From Ignatzschineria rhizosphaerae (lineage in GTDB: Bacteria; Pseudomonadota; Gammaproteobacteria; Cardiobacteriales; Wohlfahrtiimonadaceae), in assembly GCF_022655595.1 (NCBI RefSeq), contig NZ_CP093379.1, forward strand, positions 926,501 to 990,500: DNA of 64,000 nt, given 5' to 3'. The position numbers and the translations under genes are program-made. Within the stretch, counting starts at the first letter, position 1, and the number at the start of each line of letters is the position of its first letter. Of the stretch, positions 1 through 8,137 are shown piece by piece. The notes under the pieces are model-generated. The model was given only the letters and a program-made list of their open reading frames with translations. It did no database searches and was not told the origin of the DNA.

Positions 1-9
1 CAGAGATCA

Positions 10-534
10 TTATAGCGGCATTTCTAGAAGGGAAGTTGCATCAAGGCGAACTTCCTCAAAATACTCATTTAATATTTGAAGGCGCTTATGTGAGTAATTT
101 TGCCGGCATTGAAGCTCTAGGATATTTTTAGCAGTGCCGCGAGAACTCATTTTAAGGACAACTTGGCACTCATTTTTCACATACTGCTGCCATAGCACTT
201 GTGATTTGATAAGTTCTTCTTTAACGACATCATAAGGCATCTCAAAATTATCATAATAGGCATCTTTATATTTATGAGCGTAAAACTCGCTACTTTGCTG
301 TAATAGCTCTAAAAGCCTTTGATAACGCTCTTTTAATTCACTTTCGATTTTGTCTAGTTTATCTTGCTCACAAAAGGTTTGAGTAGAAATAGAAAAATCC
401 GTTTCACAGTTATAAGATGGGAATGCTTGTGCCATTGCCCCTTGACTAATCAATAGCTGCATCCCAAAAAGAATTAATAACAGATATAAATTGTGAAAGA
501 GTCGTTTAGTCAAAACCCATAAGCTCCTTATCAT
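10..534 (-). CDS. Secreted DUF1311/LprI-like protein
   Basis: A 174-residue protein with a basic N-terminus, a hydrophobic segment (about residues 14-32) ending in an AMA-QA type signal peptidase site, and a mature part with the DUF1311 (LprI N-terminal) pattern: an early Cys (YNCET), a second Cys (TFCEQ), an ELKERYQRLLELL helix, then a WQQYVKNEC segment and ELQC. Four cysteines would pair in the periplasm. Proteins of this family resemble the mycobacterial lysozyme inhibitor LprI, but most members have no proven function. The first ATG has no ribosome site, whereas AAGGAG lies 10 bases before an in-frame TTG at 513; that start would still give a good signal peptide. The family call is fairly sure, the function unknown. 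Confidence 0.6.
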   Translation of the reverse strand: MIRSLWVLTKRLFHNLYLLLILFGMQLLISQGAMAQAFPSYNCETDFSISTQTFCEQDKLDKIESELKERYQRLLELLQQSSEFYAHKYKDAYYDNFEMPYDVVKEELIKSQVLWQQYVKNECQVVLKMSSRGTAKNILELQCRQNYSHKRLQILNEYFEEVRLDATSLLEMPL

Positions 535-584
535 AAGTGCTACACAGTATATTAATAGATTCCAATAGCGCTAAAAAACTACCA

Positions 585-1103
585 TTAAATACGATGATAC
601 GTTGGATATTGTAAAATATCTGCAAGCATAGACGCTGGGAACTGTGAGATCAGCTCTTTATAATCATGAACGGCATCGTTATAAAAGGACGCTGATTCAT
701 CAATATTACGGTTGGTAATCTCCACTTTTATCCAAAGCGCATTAAGTTCAGCATGATCTTTAAGTTCTACATGACTTAAAGAGCGGCGATGAAGCTTATT
801 GAGTTTATGTCTTAAGAGTAAAATACTATGAATGCGCTCCTCAAGTGAGCGAGGTCCTTGAGAATTGGTAATAATCTTAATCTCTTCAAATAGCTCTGTT
901 TCATCTCGTAAGACTTTTTGCGTAATAGCAATCACCGGAGCTGAGCGTGCGATAAGCTGCGCTTGTAAGTTCTCAACATCATTAAATGCGGTATCACAAA
1001 GCCGGCGCGACTTTCTCAGTTTTTGATAGTGATAAAAAAAGAGGTAAAGAATCAGCGCACTAAAGAGTGCGGTAAATATGATAGTAAGAGCCGTGTTTGT
1101 CAT
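585..1103 (-). CDS. LemA family membrane protein
   Basis: A 172-residue protein with one N-terminal membrane helix (about residues 5-24) and a long helical body. The C-terminal YNDAVHDYKELISQFPASMLADIL matches in pattern the LemA hallmark (a YN-x-AV-x-DYN-like stretch followed by a phenylalanine-proline). LemA proteins are membrane-anchored four-helix bundles with the helical part outside the inner membrane; no biochemical role is established. It lies just upstream, on the same strand, of the LprI-like gene with a 50-base gap, so the two may be co-transcribed away from the purine operon. The family assignment rests on the C-terminal motif and architecture. Confidence 0.7.
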   Translation of the reverse strand: MTNTALTIIFTALFSALILYLFFYHYQKLRKSRRLCDTAFNDVENLQAQLIARSAPVIAITQKVLRDETELFEEIKIITNSQGPRSLEERIHSILLLRHKLNKLHRRSLSHVELKDHAELNALWIKVEITNRNIDESASFYNDAVHDYKELISQFPASMLADILQYPTYHRI

Positions 1104-2016
1104 ATTGTCGAGTTAGTGGATTATGATCATCAAAGTATAGAGAAAGAATATAGAAAGCGTAATAGATGGTGCTATTAATAAGATAACTCATCTATGAATA
1201 TTGAATCATATTGTGGTTTAAAATTGTATCTATAATTTTAAAGGGGGCATTTTAAGTAGCGGCTATCTCTCTTTAAGTTGTAGTAAAAGGTGAAATAGAT
1301 ATACCTTTTGGCGTGGTTAGAGTTATTTGAGGGACCGATCCTATATATTTATATGATATAGACTAATTTAAATCTCAGCGCATTGACTATTAATAATAAG
1401 ACAATATGTCCTATCTGGCATCTTGCAAGTATTGCTTAATAAATACCTTTATAGATTTATATAAGGCTGGAATATTTCGTGTTCTTTCTAAAGTCTCGTA
1501 TCAGTTATTGAAGATTTTTTTTTCTTGAACCGAATTTATAGTGATTTCCAAATAAAATCAGAGGTCAAAATTTATTAGTTAGTCATCCTCCTAAAATAGG
1601 TTGATGAGAAGCTGGGTCGAATGCTTGCATGCTTTTAGAAATTACATGCCAGCAGTTTTAAGCCTTTTTCAGTTCGTATCGGAATTTAATACGTAATAGC
1701 TATACTATAAAAAATGCAGAGAGTATAAGTAGGATTACTTAAAGTTTTACGTTCTTTTTTAAGAGGGGATCATCATCATTTATTATGTTGCTATTGATCG
1801 GTAAAAAGGATGGCTTTTTAGAAAGTATCTTTGGCTAAAAAATCTTTTATTATCAACTGTCTTGAGAATGGTTTTCATTTAAATAAAAGGGCAATAGTTA
1901 GCCAAAAAAGAGCAGAAATGCTATTGACTAAAATCAAGGTTCAATATAGAATCAGTCACTCAAAGCCGGCATCTAGCTCCGGTTGATATCTATCTATTTG
2001 TGGATTGAATTTCTCA
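1104..2016. other. Long intergenic region upstream of purE
   Basis: About 900 bases with no supported gene, between the divergent LemA gene and purE. It contains one copy of the 170-base repeat family R1 (1537-1709). The rest is AT-rich, and the purine operon promoter must lie here. I could not identify a PurR-type operator or a purine riboswitch by eye. Confidence 0.6.
1537..1709 (+). repeat. Interspersed repeat R1, copy 1
   Basis: About 173 bases bounded by TATAGT at the left and its inverse ACTATA at the right. The same sequence recurs with few changes at about 36767-36937 and, inverted, at 45801-45966. The centre can fold: GCTGG...GCATG pairs with CATGCCAGC. It has no open reading frame. 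Size, terminal inverted bases and dispersal fit a MITE-like non-autonomous element or a REP-like structured repeat. Confidence 0.75.
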
Positions 2017-2511
2017 ATGAAAAAACAGAAAGTCGCCATTATTATGGGAAGCAAAAGCGATCTGCCAACAATGCAGAATGCCGCTGACATGCTAAACCAA
2101 TTTTCCATCTCCTATGACATGAAAGTTGTATCTGCACACAGAACGCCAGAGCATATGATTTCGTTTGCTTTAAATGCAAAAGAAGCAGGCTTTGACGTGA
2201 TTATCGCAGGTGCAGGCGGTGCTGCGCACTTGCCGGGGATGGTTGCATCCTTAACGCCACTGCCGGTGATTGGTGTACCGATTAAGACCAGTACACTCAG
2301 TGGTATTGATTCCCTCTATTCCATTGTGCAGATGCCAGGTGGCATTCCTGTTGCAACGATGGCAATTGGTGATGCAGGCGCTAAAAACGCCGGATTGTTT
2401 GCAGCACAAATTTTAGCCCTAACAAACGATGAACTTAATGATAAGCTCAAGGCATTCCGTAAAAATCAAACCGAGAATGTTTTAGCTGATAGCACTATAG
2501 AGGAGAGATAG
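2017..2511 (+). CDS. purE: N5-carboxyaminoimidazole ribonucleotide mutase
   Basis: Class I PurE, converting N5-CAIR to CAIR in the cytoplasm, the step after PurK. It shows the full family signature: MGSKSD (residues 10-15), SAHRTP (39-44), [11 protein letters not shown], the [19 protein letters not shown] stretch, [13 protein letters not shown] and [14 protein letters not shown]. Length (164 residues) is normal. I chose the ATG at 2017; an in-frame TTG at 2005 adds four residues and has no better ribosome site. It is the first gene of a tight operon; purK starts 5 bases after its stop. Confidence 0.95.
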   Translation: MKKQKVAIIMGSKSDLPTMQNAADMLNQFSISYDMKVVSAHRTPEHMISFALNAKEAGFDVIIAGAGGAAHLPGMVASLTPLPVIGVPIKTSTLSGIDSLYSIVQMPGGIPVATMAIGDAGAKNAGLFAAQILALTNDELNDKLKAFRKNQTENVLADSTIEER

Positions 2512-2516
2512 TCATC

Positions 2517-3635
2517 ATGCACATTTTACCCGGAAAAACGATTGGCATAATTGGTGGTGGGCAACTAGGTAAAATGTTAGCAGAAGCAGCAAATAGGATG
2601 GGATACTATGTTATCACCTTAGATCCTGCTTCAGATGCGCCGGCAGTCTCGGCATCTCATGGACATATTGTCTCGGGCTTTTCAAATGAGGAAGGGTACG
2701 AAACACTCATCTCTCGATGTGATGTTGTCACTTATGAGTTTGAAAATATCAGCGCCGCGCTCGTTAAAAGATTAAATGGGGAATATCACAATATTCCGCA
2801 AGGGGAATTACCGCTTTATTTAGCACAAAATAGAAAACGCGAAAAGGCTGCTTTAACGAAAGCAGGGCTTCCTGTTGCGCCTTATGTTGTGCTTGAAGCG
2901 GTGGAAGAAGAGATTCAAAACGCTGTTAATACCCTTGGTTTTCCTTTTGTGGTGAAAACCCAAGAAGGGGGCTATGATGGAAAAGGGCAAGTGGTTGTGA
3001 GAAGTGATGCTGATTTAGCAAAAGTCGCAACGCTTTATGGCATCCCTTGTGTGGCTGAGAAGTTTATCCCTTATGATTGGGAGTGCTCGATTATTGGCAC
3101 ACGCTCAATTAATGGTGAATATCGCCATTTCCCCATTGCCGAGAATTGGCATGTCAATAATATTCTCTTTAAGACAACCGCTGGCGGTGAAAAAGTAACG
3201 CCTCAGCTTGAAGCGACCCTCAATGAGATGCTTAAAACCTTTATGGAGACACATAACATTGTGGGAACGTTGGCAATGGAAGCATTTGTGGTAGGGGAAA
3301 CCGTTTATGTGAATGAGCTAGCGCCAAGACCTCATAACTCAGGACATTTCACAATTGAAGGTTGCGCCACAAGCCAGTTTGAGCAACATATTCGCGCTAT
3401 TTGTGGTTTACCGCTTGGTGAAACAACGCTCTTACAGAAAACCGTGATGTTTAATATCTTAGGGCAAGATAAAGAATTTTTATTTGATTATATCCCAAAG
3501 ATGTCTCCAGATGCGCATCTTCATCTTTATGGGAAAAAAGAATTTAAGAATAACCGTAAAATGGGTCATGTCACCTTTACGGGTTCAAAAGGGCTCGAAT
3601 CTTTTGAAAAAGCTATGACTGACAGTTTTGTATAA
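2517..3635 (+). CDS. purK: N5-carboxyaminoimidazole ribonucleotide synthase
   Basis: ATP-grasp enzyme that carboxylates AIR with bicarbonate and ATP to N5-CAIR. It has the N-terminal nucleotide-fold motif IGIIGGGQLGKM (residues 9-20), EFEN (74-77), the ATP-grasp loop GGYDGKGQ (151-158) and NELAPRPHNSGH near residue 270, all diagnostic of PurK. Length (372 residues) is normal. GGAGAG lies about 10 bases before the ATG. It sits directly between purE and purL and is presumably co-transcribed. The sequence looks like versions in lactic acid bacteria, from recall only. Confidence 0.95.
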   Translation: MHILPGKTIGIIGGGQLGKMLAEAANRMGYYVITLDPASDAPAVSASHGHIVSGFSNEEGYETLISRCDVVTYEFENISAALVKRLNGEYHNIPQGELPLYLAQNRKREKAALTKAGLPVAPYVVLEAVEEEIQNAVNTLGFPFVVKTQEGGYDGKGQVVVRSDADLAKVATLYGIPCVAEKFIPYDWECSIIGTRSINGEYRHFPIAENWHVNNILFKTTAGGEKVTPQLEATLNEMLKTFMETHNIVGTLAMEAFVVGETVYVNELAPRPHNSGHFTIEGCATSQFEQHIRAICGLPLGETTLLQKTVMFNILGQDKEFLFDYIPKMSPDAHLHLYGKKEFKNNRKMGHVTFTGSKGLESFEKAMTDSFV

Positions 3636-3655
3636 AATGACACTCAAGGATTCCA

Positions 3656-6600
3656 ATGAAACGCAGATTTTATATTGAAAGTACGCCGAACTATTCAACT
3701 GAAGCTAGTGCCTTATTAAGAGAGCTTAAAACAGCGCTTAATATTCAGACATTAACAAAAGTGCGACTTATTCAAGTATATGACCTTTTCGATTTGGCTG
3801 ATAAAGACCTTGATAAGGCGCGTAGTGTTTTAATGCAAAAAACGCGTGATCATGAAATTGAACCAGCTGTCATGATGGCAGAGCTTAAGAATATGCCCCA
3901 TTTTGCGATTGAATGGCTACCAGGGCAATATGATCAAAAAGCCTATAGCGCAGAGCTTGCTCTTAAAATGGTTGGCGCATCTCACAAAACTCAAGTCTCG
4001 ACATCTCTTCTTTACGGCTTTAACCAAGATCTCTCTTCTGAAGATCTTCAAAAAATTCAAAACTATCTCTTCAATCCCATCAATTCCCGCTTAAAAGATC
4101 TCTCTCTTGAAATTAACGACACCCGTTTTGTTGATACAAGAGCGCCTAAAGCCGTGGAAAAAGTCAAAGACTTCATTCATATGACAGCTTCTAAACTTGC
4201 AGAGTTCAAGTTGCAGATGGGGCTTGCCATGGAATTTGAAGATTTAGAGCATATTCAAAAATATTTTAAAACAGAAGGCCGTAATCCGACCGAAACTGAG
4301 CTTTTAGTATTAGATACCTATTGGTCTGATCATTGCCGCCATACGACTTTTGAAACATCGCTTGAATCTGTTGATTTCTCGGCAAGTCAATTTCATGAGC
4401 AGCTACAAGGGGCTTATGATAATTACTTAGCGCTTCGCCGTGAAACGGGCATTGAAGCTCGCCCTGAAACATTAATGGATATGGCAACAGTATTTGGTCG
4501 TTATCAGCGTAAAACTGGTGAACTTGCGGATATGGAAGTGTCTGATGAAGTGAATGCGTGTTCTGTACGAGTCAAGGTTGATGTGAATGGCGTTGAAGAG
4601 CCATGGTTATTAATGTTTAAAAATGAAACGCATAACCACCCAACAGAGATCGAGCCTTATGGCGGTGCGAATACTTGTGTGGGCGGGGCGATTCGTGACC
4701 CATTATCAGGCCGTGCGTATGTTTATCAAGGCATGCGTATCACAGGTGCTGGTAATATCTTAGAACCTGTATCTGAAACTCTTCCTAATAAATTGCCGCA
4801 ACGTAAAATAAGCCGTGTTGCAGCATTAGGTAATAGCTCATACGCAAACCAAATTGGTGGAACTACCGCATTTGCAAAAGAGTATTTCCACCCAGGATTT
4901 GTGGCAAAACGCATGGAGCTTGGCGCTGTTGTAGGCGCTGTAAGAGAAGACTTTGTCGTTCGTGAAAAGCCAGTTGATGGCGATGCGATTATTCTTTTAG
5001 GTGCTAAAACAGGTCGTGATGGCGTGGGCGCCGCAACGGGATCTTCTAAAGTGCAAACTGTAGAGACTGTTGAAACTGCAGGAACGGACGTCCAAAAAGG
5101 TTGCGCAAGTGAAGAGCGCAAAATTCTTCGTCTCTTTCGTAAAAAAGAAGTGACAACGCTTATTAAGAAATCTAATGACTTTGGTGCCGGCGGTGTATCT
5201 GTCGCAATCGGTGAGTTAGCAGATGGCGTTTATGTCAACCTTGATAAAGTCCCTACAAAATATGCAGGGCTTAATGGCACAGACTTAGCGATCTCTGAAT
5301 CGCAAGAGCGTATGGCAGTTGTAGTGGCGGCGAAAGATGCGGCAAAATTTATTGAATATGCTAAAGAAGAATCAATTGAAGCAGTGATTGTTGCGAAAGT
5401 TACCGAAGATCCACGTTTAGTGATCGAGTGGAAAGGCGAGAAAATCGTAGATATCGCAAGATCATTCTTAGATACTAATGGTATTCGTAAAACAGCGACA
5501 GCAAAAGTCGTGGATAGTAATGAACCATCGCCACTTTTACAACGTGTAAATAGTGATGATGTGGCTAGCGCATGGCAATCACTCCTTGCGGATATGAATA
5601 TTGCGAGCCAAAAAGGGATGAATCAGAACTTCGATTCAACACTTGGTAGATCAACAGTCCTATTACCATTTGGTGGTAAATGCCAAGCAACACCTTCGGA
5701 GGCTTCCATTCAGAAGATCCAAGTCGAAAATGGTGAAACACAAACAGCCGCAATCTTAGCACATGGTTATAACCCTTATATCGGAGAGTGGTCACCGTTT
5801 CATGGCGCTGCTTATGCGGTGATTGAATCATTGGCTCGTATTGTAGCAACGGGTGGAGATCCTAAAAAAGCCCGTCTCTCTTTCCAAGAGTACTTTGAGC
5901 GTCTTGATGGCGTGCCAGAGCGTTTTGGTAAATCGGTTGCTGCACTTTTAGGCTCAATTGATGCACAAAAAGCCTTTAATGTGCCAAGTATCGGTGGGAA
6001 AGATAGTATGAGTGGAACGTATGAAGATATTAACGTTCCACCAACATTAGTCTCATTTGCGGTGACAACCGTAAAAACAGAAGATGTACTTTCACCTGAG
6101 TTTAAAGAGAGTGGCGATTATATCTACCTTCTTCCTGTTAAAGAAGAAGTGACAGGTCGCATCCCTTATGATGAGATCAAACGTAACTTTGAACTGTTCC
6201 AAACGCTTAATGCTCAATATCACATTGATGCTGCAATTTCAGTGCGTCAAGGTGGCGTTGCTGAAGCATTAGCTGCAATGAGTTTTGGTAACCGAATCGG
6301 GGCAAATATTGAGAATATCTCTTCTCATGATCTTTTCCGCCCGCAATATGGCGCATTTGTTATCACAACCCGTCAAGCATTGCCGGCATCAGAAGATTAC
6401 ATCGCAATCGGGACGACATTAAGTGAATATCGTTTTGATTATGGGCAAACAACGATTTTAGGCTCAACGCTTCAAGCTGCTTCTGAAGATCGTTTTGAGA
6501 CGATCTATCCGATCTATCAAAAGAGCGAAGGATTTGTTGATAAGATTCAAAAGGCGGACCTTAAAGGCACCATTAATCGCTTAGAAGTAGCAAAACCAAC

Positions 6601-7387
6601 AGTATTTATCCCTGTGTTTGAGGGTACGCATAGTGAATATGATGTTGCTAAAGCCTTTGAAAAGGCAGGAGCAAATGCCAATGTTCAGCCACTTGTTCTG
6701 CTTTCAGAAGCAGATTACACAGCTTCTATTGAGAAATTTATTAAAGGCTTGGAAGCTGCCGAAATCTTCGCACTTGCTTCAGGCTTTGCAAGCACAGAAG
6801 AGCCCGCAGGCACAGGATCAACAATGGCACTCTTCTTAGAGCGTCCAGAGATTAAAGTTGCTGTTGAAAACTTCATCAAAAAGGGTGGCTTAATCCTTGG
6901 TATTAATGCTGGATTCCACGCATTGATGAAAACAGGATTACTTCCTTATGGGGAGTTCCGTGATAATAGCGAAGCGATCTTAGCGATGAACCATCATGGT
7001 GAATTCAAAGCGCAAATGGTGACGACAGAAGTTGTGAATAATGCTTCACCATGGTTTGCAAATGAAAGCGTTGGCGATCAACACGTTTTACCATTTGCGG
7101 CATTAGAAGGTCGTTTAGTGATCTCAGAATCGATGTTTGAAACGTTAAAAGCAAATGGTCAAATCGCCACGCAATATGTGGATCATAAAGGGCGCGCTAC
7201 ATTAGATAGCACCTTTAACCCAGCCGTTTCAGGGTTTGCAATTGAAGCAATCACAAGCCCGAATGGTCAAATTCTTGGGAAAATGGCGCACTCAGAGCGT
7301 TATGAAGCAGGATTATTCCTCAATATCCCCGGTAATAAAGCGCAATCAATTTTTGAAAATGCAGTGGCATTTGTCACTTCTAAATAA
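3656..7387 (+). CDS. purL: Single-chain FGAM synthase with altered glutaminase site
   Basis: Phosphoribosylformylglycinamidine synthase, 1243 residues in one chain: an N-terminal PurS-like part, two synthetase halves (SDHCRHTTFE near residue 225, ETHNHPTEIEPYGGA, GGKDSMSGT) and a C-terminal class I glutaminase domain (about 985-1243). The length and much of the text match the Streptococcus/Lactobacillus PurL I recall, rather than the roughly 1295-residue enteric enzyme. The family glutaminase motif GICNGFQ reads GINAGFH here: the nucleophile Cys is Asn1084. A neighbouring conserved His (SHGEG in Streptococcus) is Ala1149. The His and Glu of the MxHxER motif are kept (His1212, Glu1214). The synthetase halves look intact, so an ammonia-using enzyme is the simplest reading. 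Confidence 0.92.
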   Translation: MKRRFYIESTPNYSTEASALLRELKTALNIQTLTKVRLIQVYDLFDLADKDLDKARSVLMQKTRDHEIEPAVMMAELKNMPHFAIEWLPGQYDQKAYSAELALKMVGASHKTQVSTSLLYGFNQDLSSEDLQKIQNYLFNPINSRLKDLSLEINDTRFVDTRAPKAVEKVKDFIHMTASKLAEFKLQMGLAMEFEDLEHIQKYFKTEGRNPTETELLVLDTYWSDHCRHTTFETSLESVDFSASQFHEQLQGAYDNYLALRRETGIEARPETLMDMATVFGRYQRKTGELADMEVSDEVNACSVRVKVDVNGVEEPWLLMFKNETHNHPTEIEPYGGANTCVGGAIRDPLSGRAYVYQGMRITGAGNILEPVSETLPNKLPQRKISRVAALGNSSYANQIGGTTAFAKEYFHPGFVAKRMELGAVVGAVREDFVVREKPVDGDAIILLGAKTGRDGVGAATGSSKVQTVETVETAGTDVQKGCASEERKILRLFRKKEVTTLIKKSNDFGAGGVSVAIGELADGVYVNLDKVPTKYAGLNGTDLAISESQERMAVVVAAKDAAKFIEYAKEESIEAVIVAKVTEDPRLVIEWKGEKIVDIARSFLDTNGIRKTATAKVVDSNEPSPLLQRVNSDDVASAWQSLLADMNIASQKGMNQNFDSTLGRSTVLLPFGGKCQATPSEASIQKIQVENGETQTAAILAHGYNPYIGEWSPFHGAAYAVIESLARIVATGGDPKKARLSFQEYFERLDGVPERFGKSVAALLGSIDAQKAFNVPSIGGKDSMSGTYEDINVPPTLVSFAVTTVKTEDVLSPEFKESGDYIYLLPVKEEVTGRIPYDEIKRNFELFQTLNAQYHIDAAISVRQGGVAEALAAMSFGNRIGANIENISSHDLFRPQYGAFVITTRQALPASEDYIAIGTTLSEYRFDYGQTTILGSTLQAASEDRFETIYPIYQKSEGFVDKIQKADLKGTINRLEVAKPTVFIPVFEGTHSEYDVAKAFEKAGANANVQPLVLLSEADYTASIEKFIKGLEAAEIFALASGFASTEEPAGTGSTMALFLERPEIKVAVENFIKKGGLILGINAGFHALMKTGLLPYGEFRDNSEAILAMNHHGEFKAQMVTTEVVNNASPWFANESVGDQHVLPFAALEGRLVISESMFETLKANGQIATQYVDHKGRATLDSTFNPAVSGFAIEAITSPNGQILGKMAHSERYEAGLFLNIPGNKAQSIFENAVAFVTSK

Positions 7388-7411
7388 CCCTACGAGCAGA
7401 AGGTATTAAAC

Positions 7412-8137
7412 ATGTCAGAATTACGCAGTGAATTGTTATACGAAGGCAAAGCAAAGCAGATCTATAGCACGGATAATCCTAATGAGGTTTTAATCCACTA
7501 CAAAGATGATGCAACAGCAGGTAACGGCGCGAAGAAAGCTCAGTTTGAAGATAAAGGGGTTTTAAACGCTGCAATTTCAACCATGATTTTTGATTATCTC
7601 ATTGAAAATGGCATCAAAACGCATCTCATTAAACAAGTGAATGACCGAGATGTGCTTTGTGAGAAGATTGATATCGTCTTATTAGAAGTGATCATGCGTA
7701 ATATCGCAACGGGTTCACTTACAAGTCGTTTAGGGATTAAAGAAGGTACAAAGCTTAATCCGCCAATCTTAGAGTTCTGCTATAAAAAAGATGAGTTCAA
7801 TGATCCATTAATTAATACAGATCACGCACTCGCACTTGGCTTAGCAACAGAAAAAGAGATTGAGACGATTTCAAACGAGGCTCGTAAAACCAATCAACTC
7901 TTAATCGCACTTTTTACAGAGATTGGTATTGAGCTTGTGGACTTTAAAGTAGAATTTGGCCGTAATCCTGAAGGCAAAATCGTCCTTGCGGATGAAATCA
8001 GCCCAGATACATGCCGCTTATGGGATGTTGAAACGCACAGCAAGCTTGATAAAGACCGTTTCCGCCAAGATTTAGGTAACGTGATTGATGCTTACCGTGA
8101 AATCCATAAGCGTTTACTCGCTCGCAAGGAGAAATAA
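7412..8137 (+). CDS. purC: SAICAR synthase
   Basis: Phosphoribosylaminoimidazole-succinocarboxamide synthase, which joins aspartate to CAIR with ATP. Recognised by YEGKAKQIYST at the start, KDDATAGNGAKK, the VIMRNIATGSLTSRLGI segment and the signature DFKVEFGRNPEGKIVLADEISPDTCRLWD. Length (241 residues) is normal and the C-terminus ends as expected for the family. The stop codon TAA (8135-8137) touches the GTG start of purF, which is in the same reading frame. The purF ribosome site AAGGAG lies within the last purC codons. Confidence 0.95.
   Translation: MSELRSELLYEGKAKQIYSTDNPNEVLIHYKDDATAGNGAKKAQFEDKGVLNAAISTMIFDYLIENGIKTHLIKQVNDRDVLCEKIDIVLLEVIMRNIATGSLTSRLGIKEGTKLNPPILEFCYKKDEFNDPLINTDHALALGLATEKEIETISNEARKTNQLLIALFTEIGIELVDFKVEFGRNPEGKIVLADEISPDTCRLWDVETHSKLDKDRFRQDLGNVIDAYREIHKRLLARKEK

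Noticed and set aside
4726-5121. 131-codon frame on the minus strand inside purL
   Set aside because: Lies wholly antisense to well conserved PurL text; a low-complexity shadow with no ribosome site.
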